Made by a program: the position numbers and the translations under genes. Positions 9,701-18,882 of a stretch of DNA of 64,000 bases are shown here, piece after piece. The first letter of the stretch is position 1. Every line of letters starts with the position of its first letter. Below the pieces are notes generated by a model. The model had not been told where the DNA came from. It worked only from the letters and a program-made list of their open reading frames with translations, and made no database searches. This DNA comes from JABDMH01 sp965223165 (lineage in GTDB: Bacteria > Bacteroidota > Bacteroidia > Chitinophagales > Saprospiraceae), in the NCBI GenBank assembly GCA_965223165.1, contig CBDCVQ010000020.1, positions 1,054,001 through 1,118,000 on the forward strand, read 5' to 3'.

Positions 9701-12008
9701 CACCACCCACGCCACCGGACTGTAATGACCAGTGCGATGTTTCAAACCAATCTCCTCCGCCACCCACCCAGTACAAGACCCTGGAGTTGGCCTGCTCAAA
9801 ATGCCACCCCTCGGTACCCTTCAGATCAACCGAACTAAGGGTCCGAAACGTCCCCTGGCCCTTTGCTTGTATGTTCCTAATGACACAATGTCGGGTCTCC
9901 TGGTCATTGTCGGACCACAGGGTAACAGGTACAATCTTGGGGCCGTCCAATATGATGGGCTCCGAGCATGTGCCCAATGCGCGCAAATGTCCAAGCTTGA
10001 ACATCTCACCTTCTGGTCCAAAGGAATATTCCTCACCAGGGGACAAAAGCAGGGAATCAACTGTGTGGGGACCCTCAAAGAGACCGTCTCCTACCAGGGT
10101 CATGAGGCGACAAAAGAAATCCACGTTTGGTGCCATCTGGCATGAGAAGGCGGACACTGAACTGTAGATACTATGCAGGCTGAGCATGCCAGGGCCATCT
10201 GCCTGCACACGGCCGGACGCCTTCTCCACAAAGACTTTGGCCTCATCTCCATCCACCGATAGATTTTTCAATTGAAGGTCCATGGTAGTCAGGGCCAGTT
10301 CAGACCTTGCCAGATCGAGTTCTCTGGGTAATGGCCCAAATGATCTAAACTGTTGAACTTCAACACGATGCGACATCGTGCTCAGTTTCCCGGACTTGAG
10401 TTCGATGGCCGTACCTACCCGTAGGGTATCCATCAGAAACCACGAACCAAGACCGTCGATGACCAGCTGCTGACCAACTACGTGACCGGCAGAACGAATG
10501 GCGGTACCACCAAGATCTGCTACCACCGTGATCGTGCCATTCAGAGCACTCGTGACAAGGGGGCTCAACATCAAGTCTCCCGCTACCTGCCATTCTGAGT
10601 CGTCGCTTTGAGCAAAATGAGGCAGAAAATTTACGCTCTCGATCCGAAGATGCCGACACAAGGCCCGTTCATTGGTCAAGGTCAATACTTGACCGGCAGC
10701 GTCAAAGGACGCTCCGTCAAATACAACATCATCATCTAATGTCGGTAGACAAGCACCACCTGCACCACCCGATTGCTCCGACCAGTGATTCACATCATGC
10801 CAGTCGCCACTTCCGCCCACCCAATAGAGGGTTCTGTTGCCTAAAGGATCCACCTCCCGCCAGCCGGTTGACACACCCTTGATCGAGCTGGTCGAGGCCG
10901 TGAAAGATCCTTGCACCCCAACATTCTTTACCACCAGATGACTCACACTTTGTGGGGAGGTGGAGATCAAACTGGCAGGCGACCCCGCTAGCGAAGCGCT
11001 TAGAAATATCCTTTTTTTGCAGGTCCCATCAGCATCCAATCGATCTATCGTCTGGTTTTGATAGGACTCAAATATATACGCCTTGCCTGGAGCTAGATGC
11101 AATAGTCCAAATCTATTGTCACCATTGACAGTGGCATCCCCACTCAACCGCAAAGATGCTATGTGCAGCGTGCCCATTGACAGAAAATTAGCGAGATAGA
11201 AGTTTCCTTGGGGATGTGAAGCAACGACTTCACCCAATTCTAGTGGAGCGCTGCCGACCGCCGCCAGTTCAGCTTTGGGCGCAGTAAAAGTCAGGCTAAA
11301 GTTGCTCGAAGGGAGATTTAAGTTATCTCCGTACAATCGTACTCTTGAGGATAGGGCATCATTCAACTGCACGGCGCTACCGGCCAGGTCCATACTCGTT
11401 GTCCTATTGGCACCGGCAAATATATTGGTAGTGGTGATGGCATATCCGTTGGATGTGAAGCTTGTACCATCCAACACCAGATCTCCCCCAACCTGCAGAT
11501 CGGATCGCAAGTGCACGCTGCCGTTTTGTTGTTCTTCTATGCGCAAATCTGCTTTTAAGGGCACCGCTACTTCCAACTCTTGAGTCGTGTTTACTCCCGA
11601 GAGGAGGATTGCACCATCAAATTGCCAGTCGACGCCGCTGGAGATATGTAGATCGCCGTATATGATTAATCTGTGGCTGCCTGGCCCCTCAAATCGGGGA
11701 TTCATCGACCCTCCCTCTACGGAGAGGTTTCGACAATTTGCAAAGTTCGGCATTGTCACCAGAGCGCCAACCTGTACAAAAGAATTGGCATCGAAGTAAA
11801 CATCGTCGCTGGAAGTAGGCAAGGAGATATGCAGCGAAGTACCACCGGACGTGGTAGCCCAGTTAGCGATATTGCTCCAGTCGCCCCCAGACTGCCCAAT
11901 CCAATAGTAGTCAGCTCCAACCGCAAGCTGGCTGGTCGCGAGGACGAAGGCTAGCCCCACCAACAAGCGACCAAACCTCGCAAGAATGTACTCAGAACAA
12001 TCAGTCAT
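6738..12008 (-). CDS. Giant secreted surface protein with type B T9SS (gliding-motility) C-terminal domain
   Basis: 1756 residues from the ATG at 12008, which directly precedes a signal peptide ending in AVGADYYW. A longer reading from 12113 would add 35 polar residues and is unlikely. The N-terminal two thirds contain three large modules, each opening with a motif like LYWVGGSGDWHDVNHW and a later P.DDDVVFD motif, and look like right-handed beta-helix/adhesin modules. About eight shorter modules of roughly 75 residues follow, each built around DT..CP.G..L and a later WxxG. The end (FVPNAFSPNGDG, FDRWGG, WDGS, GTYLYHLTLTY) is a type B sorting domain. The family is exported by the type IX system. 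Adhesion or a matrix role is inference. Confidence 0.9.
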   Translation of the reverse strand: MTDCSEYILARFGRLLVGLAFVLATSQLAVGADYYWIGQSGGDWSNIANWATTSGGTSLHISLPTSSDDVYFDANSFVQVGALVTMPNFANCRNLSVEGGSMNPRFEGPGSHRLIIYGDLHISSGVDWQFDGAILLSGVNTTQELEVAVPLKADLRIEEQQNGSVHLRSDLQVGGDLVLDGTSFTSNGYAITTTNIFAGANRTTSMDLAGSAVQLNDALSSRVRLYGDNLNLPSSNFSLTFTAPKAELAAVGSAPLELGEVVASHPQGNFYLANFLSMGTLHIASLRLSGDATVNGDNRFGLLHLAPGKAYIFESYQNQTIDRLDADGTCKKRIFLSASLAGSPASLISTSPQSVSHLVVKNVGVQGSFTASTSSIKGVSTGWREVDPLGNRTLYWVGGSGDWHDVNHWSEQSGGAGGACLPTLDDDVVFDGASFDAAGQVLTLTNERALCRHLRIESVNFLPHFAQSDDSEWQVAGDLMLSPLVTSALNGTITVVADLGGTAIRSAGHVVGQQLVIDGLGSWFLMDTLRVGTAIELKSGKLSTMSHRVEVQQFRSFGPLPRELDLARSELALTTMDLQLKNLSVDGDEAKVFVEKASGRVQADGPGMLSLHSIYSSVSAFSCQMAPNVDFFCRLMTLVGDGLFEGPHTVDSLLLSPGEEYSFGPEGEMFKLGHLRALGTCSEPIILDGPKIVPVTLWSDNDQETRHCVIRNIQAKGQGTFRTLSSVDLKGTEGWHFEQANSRVLYWVGGGGDWFETSHWSLQSGGVGGECPPGPSDDAIFDENSFADATINHRVTFHKRAICHNLRVTPGCLDFTLAGRDLHLFASVMVDREIAFDLHQITFWGKGSDLKIKAPNADLGDLLFEGGGHWSVLSDFQFDDIIMNDGSLTIEHQSLKGGYVKVRGTSQWIARYSHVELSGTGFSSSGRISAGTFDVKSSGAVVRFSDSMLELTNRQGSVRSIGAQVFDYLLFSHEQGEVIIESAVSRSIASQVNHVDFRGDATVLGCNIFDTITLAPSRSYVLEAGVTQQIDQLGTFVGFNCAQISLSSNQRGMQAEIQLSSVGLIESEFCGMRDIAVLHDKPVFAGHFSDNLGNNRGWSFGVGTNPNSTSGILGDDLEICPESHLILQPRFGGTPHFMLWSDNTSDKSMKVFQPGTYSLSIGFGTGCIVDDTIVVTGRPVSQINYQSDTVLCPSGQVALSVQMQTGDKILWQDGSAQAQVTVSDTGTYRFTLMRSGCEFERSIRVDPWKGTWTDVRDTVVCGKPVTLTAPPEFAQPFWDGHGSGPSRVVTSQGAYKVAGTVEGCLVEEVIQVRLDADTLVDFDDVASLCPSGWVDLQVRPRTSDLLTWWDGTNNPVTRVDRIGQYDFTIQRRNCQLQRSIEVTSRPVVFTPLRDTTICPQGTLTLAAPIEFKDPRWNGGTSAATIEVSIPGLHHVVGTVAGCEVRDSMHVSWQARPGIARTADTTICPGSRLSIRVDVAAADQLLWNDGHQSPNRELGVGEYPFVIDRVGCQMRDTLRLNEKVLSISPMKDTVLCDTISWLTAPADLLHPVWNGAVAADQIRVTQDGAYTLSGSLEGCEVEMPFMVAIILPDARSLADTVALCPGQEISLRGRPDGYWEDGSPGSVRTVIDTGRYLLTYTKNQCQFAELVDVIWRPCLEDLTFFVPNAFSPNGDGANDRLEVFVPPGVTIRAAKMNIFDRWGGQVVHLDDVSDGWDGSMGSDMLGAGTYLYHLTLTYDYLGDVRSYEAAGTVHLIP

Positions 12009-12643
12009 GCAAGTGTCAGGTTTTGAGTGTTTCTTTTCATCATTCGTGCGACCAACAAGTATGCCAACTCCCCCTCGCAACTCCTCCGTATCGGCTGCTC
12101 CGAATGTCATCATACCAACAACTATGGCTGTTGACCTACCTGGCGCCCGCTCAAGTTGCCTCTACGGTAGTTACCCTGGCGCAAAGATCGTACTACCCGC
12201 TTTCATCAGGTGCCAACAAAAAGCCATGGATATGTAGAATTAGTTGCTTTTGATGGGATCAACGGCTACTTGTAGCAGGGTCAGCACTGGCCCAAAGGGC
12301 TCATGCGCCGGGCAATTTGTAGCACCAATTTTACAAAATTTGAACGATGAAGCAAGCTAATAATGCCGCGGGTGGCAGACACGTAAGACGGGGCACAAAA
12401 GTGGTACTGACGATCACAGCTTGCATCCCAAGAGGGCCATACGATCGAAAGTCCTGCCTTTCAATGTCGTACAAAGATGGCTTTGACAACATATCTGTGA
12501 GATACTTGTAGCCGCGCAAACCTCACCGGCGCTTCTCTTGGCGAGGCAGCCATCTGTGATGTAGTGCTTTTGTAGGGCGGGCGACGACCGCTACCGACGC
12601 CTGACAGCCAGGGCGTCGACTGCCTGCGCAGCAATCTTACCGC
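12009..12643. other. Intergenic region, nothing recognised
   Basis: A gap of about 635 bases upstream of the giant surface protein and downstream of osmC. No convincing coding frame, RNA or repeat was seen. It must contain the promoter of the giant gene. Confidence 0.5.
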
Positions 12644-13063
12644 TTATAGCAGCTCCGCCTCCAGGTTGATTTCAGCGGCAGCCAACAGCCTGGAAATCGG
12701 ACACTTTTCTTTGGCTGCTGCCGTGAGCTCGGCAAACTTCTCTTGTGACAGCCCCTCGCATTGCACTTTGCAAACCAGCTCGATGGTCGTCACAACCGGC
12801 CCGATATCATCTTTTCCCAGGTGCACGGTGGCCGAGGTATCAATACTCGCCGGAGTTAGCCCTTCTCCACTGATCAATGCGGAGAGAAACATCGAGAAAC
12901 ACCCGGCATGTGCGGCACCAACCAGCTCCTCCGGATTAGTCCCGTCACCTTCTTCAAACCGGGAAGCAAACGTAAATGGGCCTTCATATCCCGTGATTCG
13001 CATGACACCATTGCCTTCCTTCAGCGTTCCATTCCACGTTGCACTAACTGTTCTTACTGCCAT
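12644..13063 (-). CDS. OsmC/Ohr-family peroxiredoxin
   Basis: 139 residues, the normal OsmC length. The two redox cysteines are visible: Cys55 in GAAHAGCFSM and Cys121 in AKEKCPISR. NPEELVGAAHAGC is the hallmark of the family. OsmC-type enzymes reduce organic hydroperoxides in the cytoplasm through a thiol cycle. The motif arrangement fits OsmC rather than Ohr. No operon partner is present, and the RtcB-family gene is transcribed away from it. Confidence 0.92.
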   Translation of the reverse strand: MAVRTVSATWNGTLKEGNGVMRITGYEGPFTFASRFEEGDGTNPEELVGAAHAGCFSMFLSALISGEGLTPASIDTSATVHLGKDDIGPVVTTIELVCKVQCEGLSQEKFAELTAAAKEKCPISRLLAAAEINLEAELL

Positions 13064-13484
13064 TATTCAAGTTTTTTTCTGCTTTTTAAATTTTACCAAG
13101 GTCCCAAAATACCACCGGGGCGGGCATTCCCCAAATATGGCAGTGTAATTACCAAGACAAAAAATTTGGCAGACCCAGTTGGGACTGGCATGAGAAACGG
13201 GTGCAATCTGATCTGATCCTGCCTACGCATACTGCGTTCTGAGGTCTCTCTTGGCCTATACTCACCATGGCAATCGCATATCGGATGCTGCATTTACCTA
13301 TCAACAGCCAAAGAATTGCTGGCAAGATGCCCGATTTTAGCAGATTGCATCACACTTTGTGACGACTACTCTATAGCATATTCTTGCTAGTATTTGTCAG
13401 GCGAGGACGCTTGACACGGCCAGGATTGCCTGTTGTTGAGTTATGCCAAACGGCATCTAGCCTCAAAGGTCATACAGCCCTGAG

Positions 13485-13560
13485 CAGGCCGCGTTTGGCC
13501 TCCCCGCCAAACGCCATCGTTAGCCCGCTGACACTCTTCTAAAGCCTTAATAATGCGATT
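13485..13560. repeat. Dispersed repeat with perfect hairpin, copy 1
   Basis: The core is GCGTTTGGC (13491-13499), a 6-base loop, and GCCAAACGC (13506-13514), a perfect 9-bp stem. The flanks are also shared with a second copy at 46344-46414: CAGGCC before the stem, and a GCTAGC-like segment, AAGCCTT and CGATT after it. A related palindrome (ATGCC AAAC GGCAT) lies just upstream at 13443-13456. This looks like a REP-type element. It sits in the divergent gap (13064-13619) between osmC and the RtcB-family gene, where I see nothing else. Confidence 0.6.
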
Positions 13561-13619
13561 GCGCTGCCCATATGCATCCTCGGTCGGCTAGATTGCACGG
13601 ACCTCACTACCTTAGCCAT

Positions 13620-14861
13620 ATGATCGAGTCGTCGGAACATAACATTAAGATTTTTGGCGAAGACATCATCGACAAGGTGGCCGTCGATCAGCTGAAGAAC
13701 TGCGTGGGTGAGCAGGACTACGGTGTACTGACTGCTGATGCTCATGTGGGGTACGGTCATCCGATTGGTGGTGCCGTGGCCTACCGGGACAAGATTTCGT
13801 TGTCCGGAGTGGGTTTTGACATCGCTTGTGGCAACAAGGCGGTCCGCACGGACATCCACTACAAGGACCTGGACATCACCAAGATCATGGATGAAGTGAT
13901 TGGTTCGATCTCCTTTGGGATGGGTAGAGTCAATGCCGAAAAGGTCGATCACCCCGTCCTGGACAAAGTGAGAAAGCTCAACATCCGCACATCCCGAAGT
14001 CACAAGGAAAAGCTCGTACAGAAGGCTAGAGCCCAACTGGGTACCGTGGGGGCTGGCAATCATTTTGTCGATCTGCTTAAGGACGAAGCCGGCTTGGTTT
14101 GGATAGCGGTACACTTTGGATCGAGAGGCTTCGGTCACAATATCACGACCGGCTTCATCTCTGTATCGCAGGGCGGTCGCTTTGAAGATCCTGCGCGTGA
14201 CAAGGGCATGTTCTCACCGCCGATTCTCTTTGAGGCCGACTCGGAGACAGGGCTGGATTATTTGCAATGCTTGGAGGTGGCCGGAGAATATGCCTACGCC
14301 GGAAGGGATTGGGTCGTGGATCGAGTGCTGCGGATTCTGGACCGCCCCAACGTCACCTTTGAAGTGCACAATCATCACAATTTTGCCTGGCGCGAGACCC
14401 ATTTTGGCGACGACTACTGGGTCGTGCGAAAGGGTTGTACCCCCGCCTTCCCGGGCCAGCTGGGATTTATCGGAGCAAATATGTTTGACCGGTCGTATGT
14501 GGTGGCCGGCCGCGACTGCGCGCAGTCGCGAGCAGGTCTGCGCTCCACTGTACATGGGGCCGGCCGGGTCATGTCGCGCCGAAAGGCGTTGGGCAAGACC
14601 AAGTGGAGCCGGGATGCCGGCGGTCGTAGGACACGAAAAGTGGTGCGACGAGGTCTCGTCAATTTTGCCGAAACGCAGCGAAAAGCGACCGCCAAGGGTA
14701 TCGTCCTGCGAGGGGGTGGTGCCGACGAAAGCCCAGAATGCTACAAACGATTGGAGGATGTGCTGATGTTTCAAGGTGATACGATTGACATCCTGCATGG
14801 ATTGACGCCCATTGGTGTAGCGATGGCGGGAGAAGATGTAGTTGATCCCTATCGCGACTAG
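13620..14861 (+). CDS. rtcB: RtcB-family RNA-splicing ligase
   Basis: 413 residues from the ATG at 13620. A start at 13572 would add an unconserved N-terminus. RtcB seals RNA 2',3'-cyclic phosphate or 3'-phosphate ends to 5'-OH ends, using GTP and Mn2+. The family motifs are in order: TADAHVGYGHPIGG, GVGFDIACGNKAVRTD (metal Asp and Cys), GTVGAGNHFVDL, VHFGSRGFGH, HNHHNFAWRE, and VHGAGRVMSRRKA, whose His is the guanylylated residue. GGGADESPECYK near the end also fits. No RtcA or archease gene is adjacent, so the gene is an orphan and its RNA target cannot be inferred. Confidence 0.92.
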   Translation: MIESSEHNIKIFGEDIIDKVAVDQLKNCVGEQDYGVLTADAHVGYGHPIGGAVAYRDKISLSGVGFDIACGNKAVRTDIHYKDLDITKIMDEVIGSISFGMGRVNAEKVDHPVLDKVRKLNIRTSRSHKEKLVQKARAQLGTVGAGNHFVDLLKDEAGLVWIAVHFGSRGFGHNITTGFISVSQGGRFEDPARDKGMFSPPILFEADSETGLDYLQCLEVAGEYAYAGRDWVVDRVLRILDRPNVTFEVHNHHNFAWRETHFGDDYWVVRKGCTPAFPGQLGFIGANMFDRSYVVAGRDCAQSRAGLRSTVHGAGRVMSRRKALGKTKWSRDAGGRRTRKVVRRGLVNFAETQRKATAKGIVLRGGGADESPECYKRLEDVLMFQGDTIDILHGLTPIGVAMAGEDVVDPYRD

Positions 14862-14993
14862 GAGATCAGCACCCCGCGTGGCATCTCTCGGGTGACCGGC
14901 CTTGTTTAAAAGCCGCAAGATTTAGTCTATCTCCCCGGCCTGTTCATATAAAAGCTTCAAGGCTCAGCGGAATAATGATAATTTCGGAATACG

Positions 14994-15162
14994 AGTAGAG
15001 CATCACACTAGATCTTGTTGTCAATTGTAATGTCTTTGGTCCGCATACTTCGTTGCAAGCCTCGCCAATCCTGAGGACTCGGGATGTCTGCGATTTGCGC
15101 CTCGTCTGCGATACAAAATCTTAATACAATTATTCAACGTATCTGATGCGAAACTCTACTAG
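14994..15162. repeat. MITE-like dispersed element, shorter copy
   Basis: About 169 bases related to the element at 30124-30353. Shared segments are AATGTCTTTGGTCCGCATAC with the following TTCGTTGCAAGCCTCGCCA, and at the other end CGCCTCGTCTGCGA, TATTCAACGTATCTGATGC and GAAACTCTACTAG. The middle is shorter than in the other copy, and the left terminal repeat is decayed. No protein is encoded. The element fills the gap (14862-15203) before the tricorn-like protease gene, and its right end lies 41 bases upstream of that start codon. Confidence 0.6.
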
Positions 15163-15203
15163 GGAGGGATCAACCTCCATTTTTACCCGTAAAATCTAAA
15201 GAG

Positions 15204-18200
15204 ATGAGAAATCTGATCGCAATCCCCTTCCTTCTTTTGGGAACCATCGCCATTTGCCACGCCCAGATCAATGCCAAGTTGATGCGGTACATGGATGTCT
15301 CGCAGACCCAAATCACCTTTGTGTACGGAGGTGATATCTGGATTATGTCCAAGGACGGCGGCCTGGCCACACAGGTCACCCATTCGCCCGGAGAAGAATC
15401 CTGGCCCCGATTCTCGCCCGACGGAAAGTCAATCGCCTATACCGCAAGCTATCGCGGCAATCTCGACGTCTATACGATCCCCACCTCGGGCGGCGTGCCT
15501 ACGCGGGTGACCTACCAGTCGCATGCCGACCGCCTGATCGATTGGCATCCGGACGGACAGCGGTTGCTCTTTGCCTCCCGCCGCCAATTGGGCCAACGAT
15601 CCTCACGCCAGTTTTTCCTCGTGGGAAAAGGGGGCGGGCTGCCCGAAAAGCTAAAGATCCCCTACGGCGAGCTGGCCAGCTTTTCGCCCGACGGTTCCCA
15701 GCTGGCTTATATCACGAAGATTACGGAGAACTATCCCTTCAAACGCTATCGGGGAGGCCTGGCCTCGGATATTCTCATCTGTGATTTGAACACCTATGAG
15801 GTCATCAATATCACCAATAACCATGCGAACGATGGTAAGCCAGCGTGGGCCGGAGACAAGGTGTATTTCTTGTCCGATCAGGCGCGGGACATGCGGCGAA
15901 ATATCTGGTCGTATGACACAAAATCAAAGGAGACACGGCAGGTGACCCGCTTCAAGGACTTTGACATTTCCTTCCTCTCTGCCGGTCCCAGTAATCTGGT
16001 CTTTGAAGTGGGGGGATCGCTCTATCTGATGGACGTGTCGACCGAAAAGTACAGGGAGATCGAGGTACATGTGGTGTCTGACCTGGTGGCCGAAATGCCC
16101 CGCACCGAAAATGTCAGTAAGAACATTGCCAGCGCTACCGCCGCTCCCAAAGGCAAGCGACTCATCTTTGAAGCCCGAGGGGAGCTGTTTAATGTGCCGG
16201 TCAAGGAGGGGTACACGCTCAACCTGACCAAATCCAGCGGCGCTTTTGATCGCTATCCGGCCTGGTCACCGGACGGTAAGTGGGTGGCTTTTTGGAGTGA
16301 TCGTTCGGGAGAAAACGAGCTGTACATACAAGAGCCCAACGGGACTGAGCCGGCTAAGAAGCTGACGAACCACCAGCAGGGCTTTGGCTATCGGCTCTAT
16401 TGGTCCCCAGACAGTAAACACATTGCGTATATCAATGAAAAGAATGACGTCTATATCGTTGATGTAGAAAATGCCTCCGAAAAGAAGGTGGCAAATATGG
16501 TGTGGAATGAAGGGCATGGGGGTCGGACGGGATTGCCTCTGAGCTGGGCTCCGGATTCGCGCTGGCTGGCCTATGATCGAGCCCTTGACAATGCCAATGA
16601 TGCGATCTTTCTCTACCACCTTCCCGATGAGACCACCCATCAGGTGACCAGCGGATTTTATGATGATTCGCGGCCAGTCTTCAGCCCGGATGGAGACTAC
16701 CTTTTCTACCTGACCAATCGCAGCCTACGCGCAAACTACTCCGACCTCGACGGCACCTGGATCTATCCCAATGCCACACAGCTGGCTGCCGTGAGCCTGC
16801 GCAAGGATGTGCCCTCTCTACTAAAACCTAAAAATGATGCCCTGGAAATAGCTGATGACGAAGCGAAGGAGGACAAAGGAGAGGAGGAGAAGGAGGAAGC
16901 CCAGGACTCAAGTGCAGCAGAATCAGAGGCCGCAGCGGAAGAAGATACCTCAGGCTACGTGCAGATCGAGTGGGAGGATATCGAGTCCCGACTGGTGTTG
17001 CTACCCCCAGATGCCGGAAACCTGACCCGGCTGATCCCCTTTGAAGACAAAATCGTATTTGTCCGGTTTCCCAATACCGGCTCGGGAGAGCGATCTCCCA
17101 AGCTTATGCTCTATGATCTGAAGGAGCGAAAAGAACAGACCATCATGGCGGATGTGAGTTGGTCCGGTCCGACGGCAGACGGCAAAGCCATTATCGTATC
17201 GAGCAAAGGCCGCTATGGCATCATCCAGCCCGCCCCGGACCAAAAGATCAAGGACCCCGTGCCCACCGATGGCCTAGTCATGGAGCTCACGCCCCGCGAA
17301 GAGTGGCGGCAGATCTTTAATGACACTTGGCGTCGACATCGGGATTTCTTCTACGACCCCTATATGCACGGCCTGGACTGGGACGAGCTGCGTGCCCGGT
17401 ACGGAGCATTGATCAACGATGCTCGCACCCGCTGGGATGTGACTAACATTCAATCCAATCTGAGCGCAGAGCTCAGTGCCGGCCATACCTACACCGGCGG
17501 CGGGGACGTCGAGCAAGCTCCCTCCGTACAAACGGGGTTTCTCGGGGTCGATTGGGAGCTGTCCGGTGGCAAGTATCGCATCAAGCGTATCGTGCGGCCT
17601 GCCGCATGGGATACCGAAGTACGATCCCCCTTTGATCAGCCCGGGGTATCCGTGTCCGCTGGCGACGTCATTTTGTCTGTCAATGGGCTGAAGCTGGATC
17701 CCACCAAAGATCCCTATGCTTCCTTTGAAGGGCTGAGTGGCAAGACCGTACAATTGCGCATCAGCCCAGATGGCGGTGAGGACGAAGCAGAGGACCTGAT
17801 CGTAAAGTGCCTCACCCCTGGTCAAGAGACGCAGTTGCGCTACCTCGAATGGATCGAGCACAATCGAAAGATGGTGGACGAGCTGAGTGGGGGAAAACTC
17901 GGCTACGTGTACATGTCCAATACCGGCGGTCGAGGCCAGTTGGAGTTGGTCCGCATGTTTTACGGTCAGCTGGACAAGCAGGGCTTTATTATTGACGAAC
18001 GGTTTAATGGGGGAGGTCAACTGGCCGATCGCTTTCTGGAGTTGTTGCAGCGACCCGTGGTATACAATCTCCATTGGCGGCATGGACGTGACCATCAATA
18101 TCCGGTCAAGACCAATACCGGCCCGATGGGTATGCTGATCAACGGCTGGGCAGGTTCAGGCGGGGACGGGCTGCCTTGGGCCTTTCAGGAGCTAAAGGCG

Positions 18201-18518
18201 GGTCCCATCGTCGGCGAGCGAACCCTCGGTATCTTGGTAGGACCCGCCACCGGTCATCGGCTGATCGATGGGGGTAGGATCACGGTACCCGGCGCCCGCC
18301 TTTATGACAACGATGGCCATTGGTTTTGGGAAGGGGAAGGCGTCACCCCCGACATCGAAGTATGGGACGACCCCAATATTTTGATGGAGGGCCGAGATCC
18401 TCAGATCGAACGCGTCGTACAGGAAGTGATGAAGAACCTGGAAGCCAACCCGCCAAAGATGACGCCGGCTCCTCCCCGAGAAGACCGGACAGCAAAGGGA
18501 CTCTCGCGCAGTCGGTGA
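15204..18518 (+). CDS. Tricorn-like S41 family protease
   Basis: 1104 residues with a signal peptide ending in CHAQ. The N-terminal half carries repeated PD40/WD40-like beta-propeller motifs (FSPDGKSIAY, WHPDGQRLLF, FSPDGSQLAY, WSPDGKWVAF, WSPDSKHIAY, FSPDGDYLFY). A very acidic linker follows at about residues 548-585. Then comes the tricorn core domain, a PDZ-like segment (SAGDVILSVNG), and the S41 catalytic part with GFIIDERFNGGG and INGWAGSGGDG, where the nucleophilic Ser is expected. Tricorn-type enzymes degrade peptides, and the signal peptide suggests a periplasmic enzyme. The T/G minisatellite starts directly after its stop codon. Confidence 0.92.
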   Translation: MRNLIAIPFLLLGTIAICHAQINAKLMRYMDVSQTQITFVYGGDIWIMSKDGGLATQVTHSPGEESWPRFSPDGKSIAYTASYRGNLDVYTIPTSGGVPTRVTYQSHADRLIDWHPDGQRLLFASRRQLGQRSSRQFFLVGKGGGLPEKLKIPYGELASFSPDGSQLAYITKITENYPFKRYRGGLASDILICDLNTYEVINITNNHANDGKPAWAGDKVYFLSDQARDMRRNIWSYDTKSKETRQVTRFKDFDISFLSAGPSNLVFEVGGSLYLMDVSTEKYREIEVHVVSDLVAEMPRTENVSKNIASATAAPKGKRLIFEARGELFNVPVKEGYTLNLTKSSGAFDRYPAWSPDGKWVAFWSDRSGENELYIQEPNGTEPAKKLTNHQQGFGYRLYWSPDSKHIAYINEKNDVYIVDVENASEKKVANMVWNEGHGGRTGLPLSWAPDSRWLAYDRALDNANDAIFLYHLPDETTHQVTSGFYDDSRPVFSPDGDYLFYLTNRSLRANYSDLDGTWIYPNATQLAAVSLRKDVPSLLKPKNDALEIADDEAKEDKGEEEKEEAQDSSAAESEAAAEEDTSGYVQIEWEDIESRLVLLPPDAGNLTRLIPFEDKIVFVRFPNTGSGERSPKLMLYDLKERKEQTIMADVSWSGPTADGKAIIVSSKGRYGIIQPAPDQKIKDPVPTDGLVMELTPREEWRQIFNDTWRRHRDFFYDPYMHGLDWDELRARYGALINDARTRWDVTNIQSNLSAELSAGHTYTGGGDVEQAPSVQTGFLGVDWELSGGKYRIKRIVRPAAWDTEVRSPFDQPGVSVSAGDVILSVNGLKLDPTKDPYASFEGLSGKTVQLRISPDGGEDEAEDLIVKCLTPGQETQLRYLEWIEHNRKMVDELSGGKLGYVYMSNTGGRGQLELVRMFYGQLDKQGFIIDERFNGGGQLADRFLELLQRPVVYNLHWRHGRDHQYPVKTNTGPMGMLINGWAGSGGDGLPWAFQELKAGPIVGERTLGILVGPATGHRLIDGGRITVPGARLYDNDGHWFWEGEGVTPDIEVWDDPNILMEGRDPQIERVVQEVMKNLEANPPKMTPAPPREDRTAKGLSRSR

Positions 18519-18654
18519 GGTGTTTTGGTGTTTTGGTGTTTTGGTGTTCTGGTGTTTTGGTGTTTTGGTGTTTTGGTGTTCTGGTTTTTTGGTGTTTTGG
18601 TGTTCTGGTTTTTTGGTGTTTTGGTTTGTTGGTTTTTTGGTGTTTTGGTTTTTT

Positions 18655-18820
18655 GACGAAAGTGCGGTCTTTGATCCCGCGCTATTGATATCGCCGGTAT
18701 CCCGGCAAAAAGGAAAAAGCTATGCCGTGCTATAAATGTCGCCCGTGGTCCTTGGGTATGGTGCTCATGCTCGCGATCCAAAGCTCTTGGTCATCTGGTC
18801 AAGCGGTGCCTCCCGACCAG
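18655..18820 (+). pseudogene. Duplicated leader and signal-peptide start of the BNR gene, copy 1
   Basis: This 166-base unit is nearly identical to 19144-19309, which holds the 5' leader, the ATG and the first 33 codons of the BNR-repeat gene. The copy has its own ATG at 18722, a purine-rich AAGGAAAAAGCT just before it, and a GCCGG/CCGGC hairpin in the leader. Its frame runs into the T/G tract and stops at 18916, so it could only give a short secreted nonsense peptide. Confidence 0.8.
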
Positions 18821-18882
18821 GTTTGTTGGTGTTTAGGTTTTTTGGTGTTTTGGTGTTTTGGTTTTTTGGTGTTTTGGTGTTT

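Noticed and set aside
17274..18098. Open frame of 274 codons on the minus strand
   Set aside because: It is antisense to the catalytic part of the tricorn-like protease and shows no protein-like features.
18320..18688. Frame reading into the T/G tract with a V/L/F/W/C/G repeat
   Set aside because: The repeat is a translation of an octamer minisatellite and the frame starts inside the protease gene.
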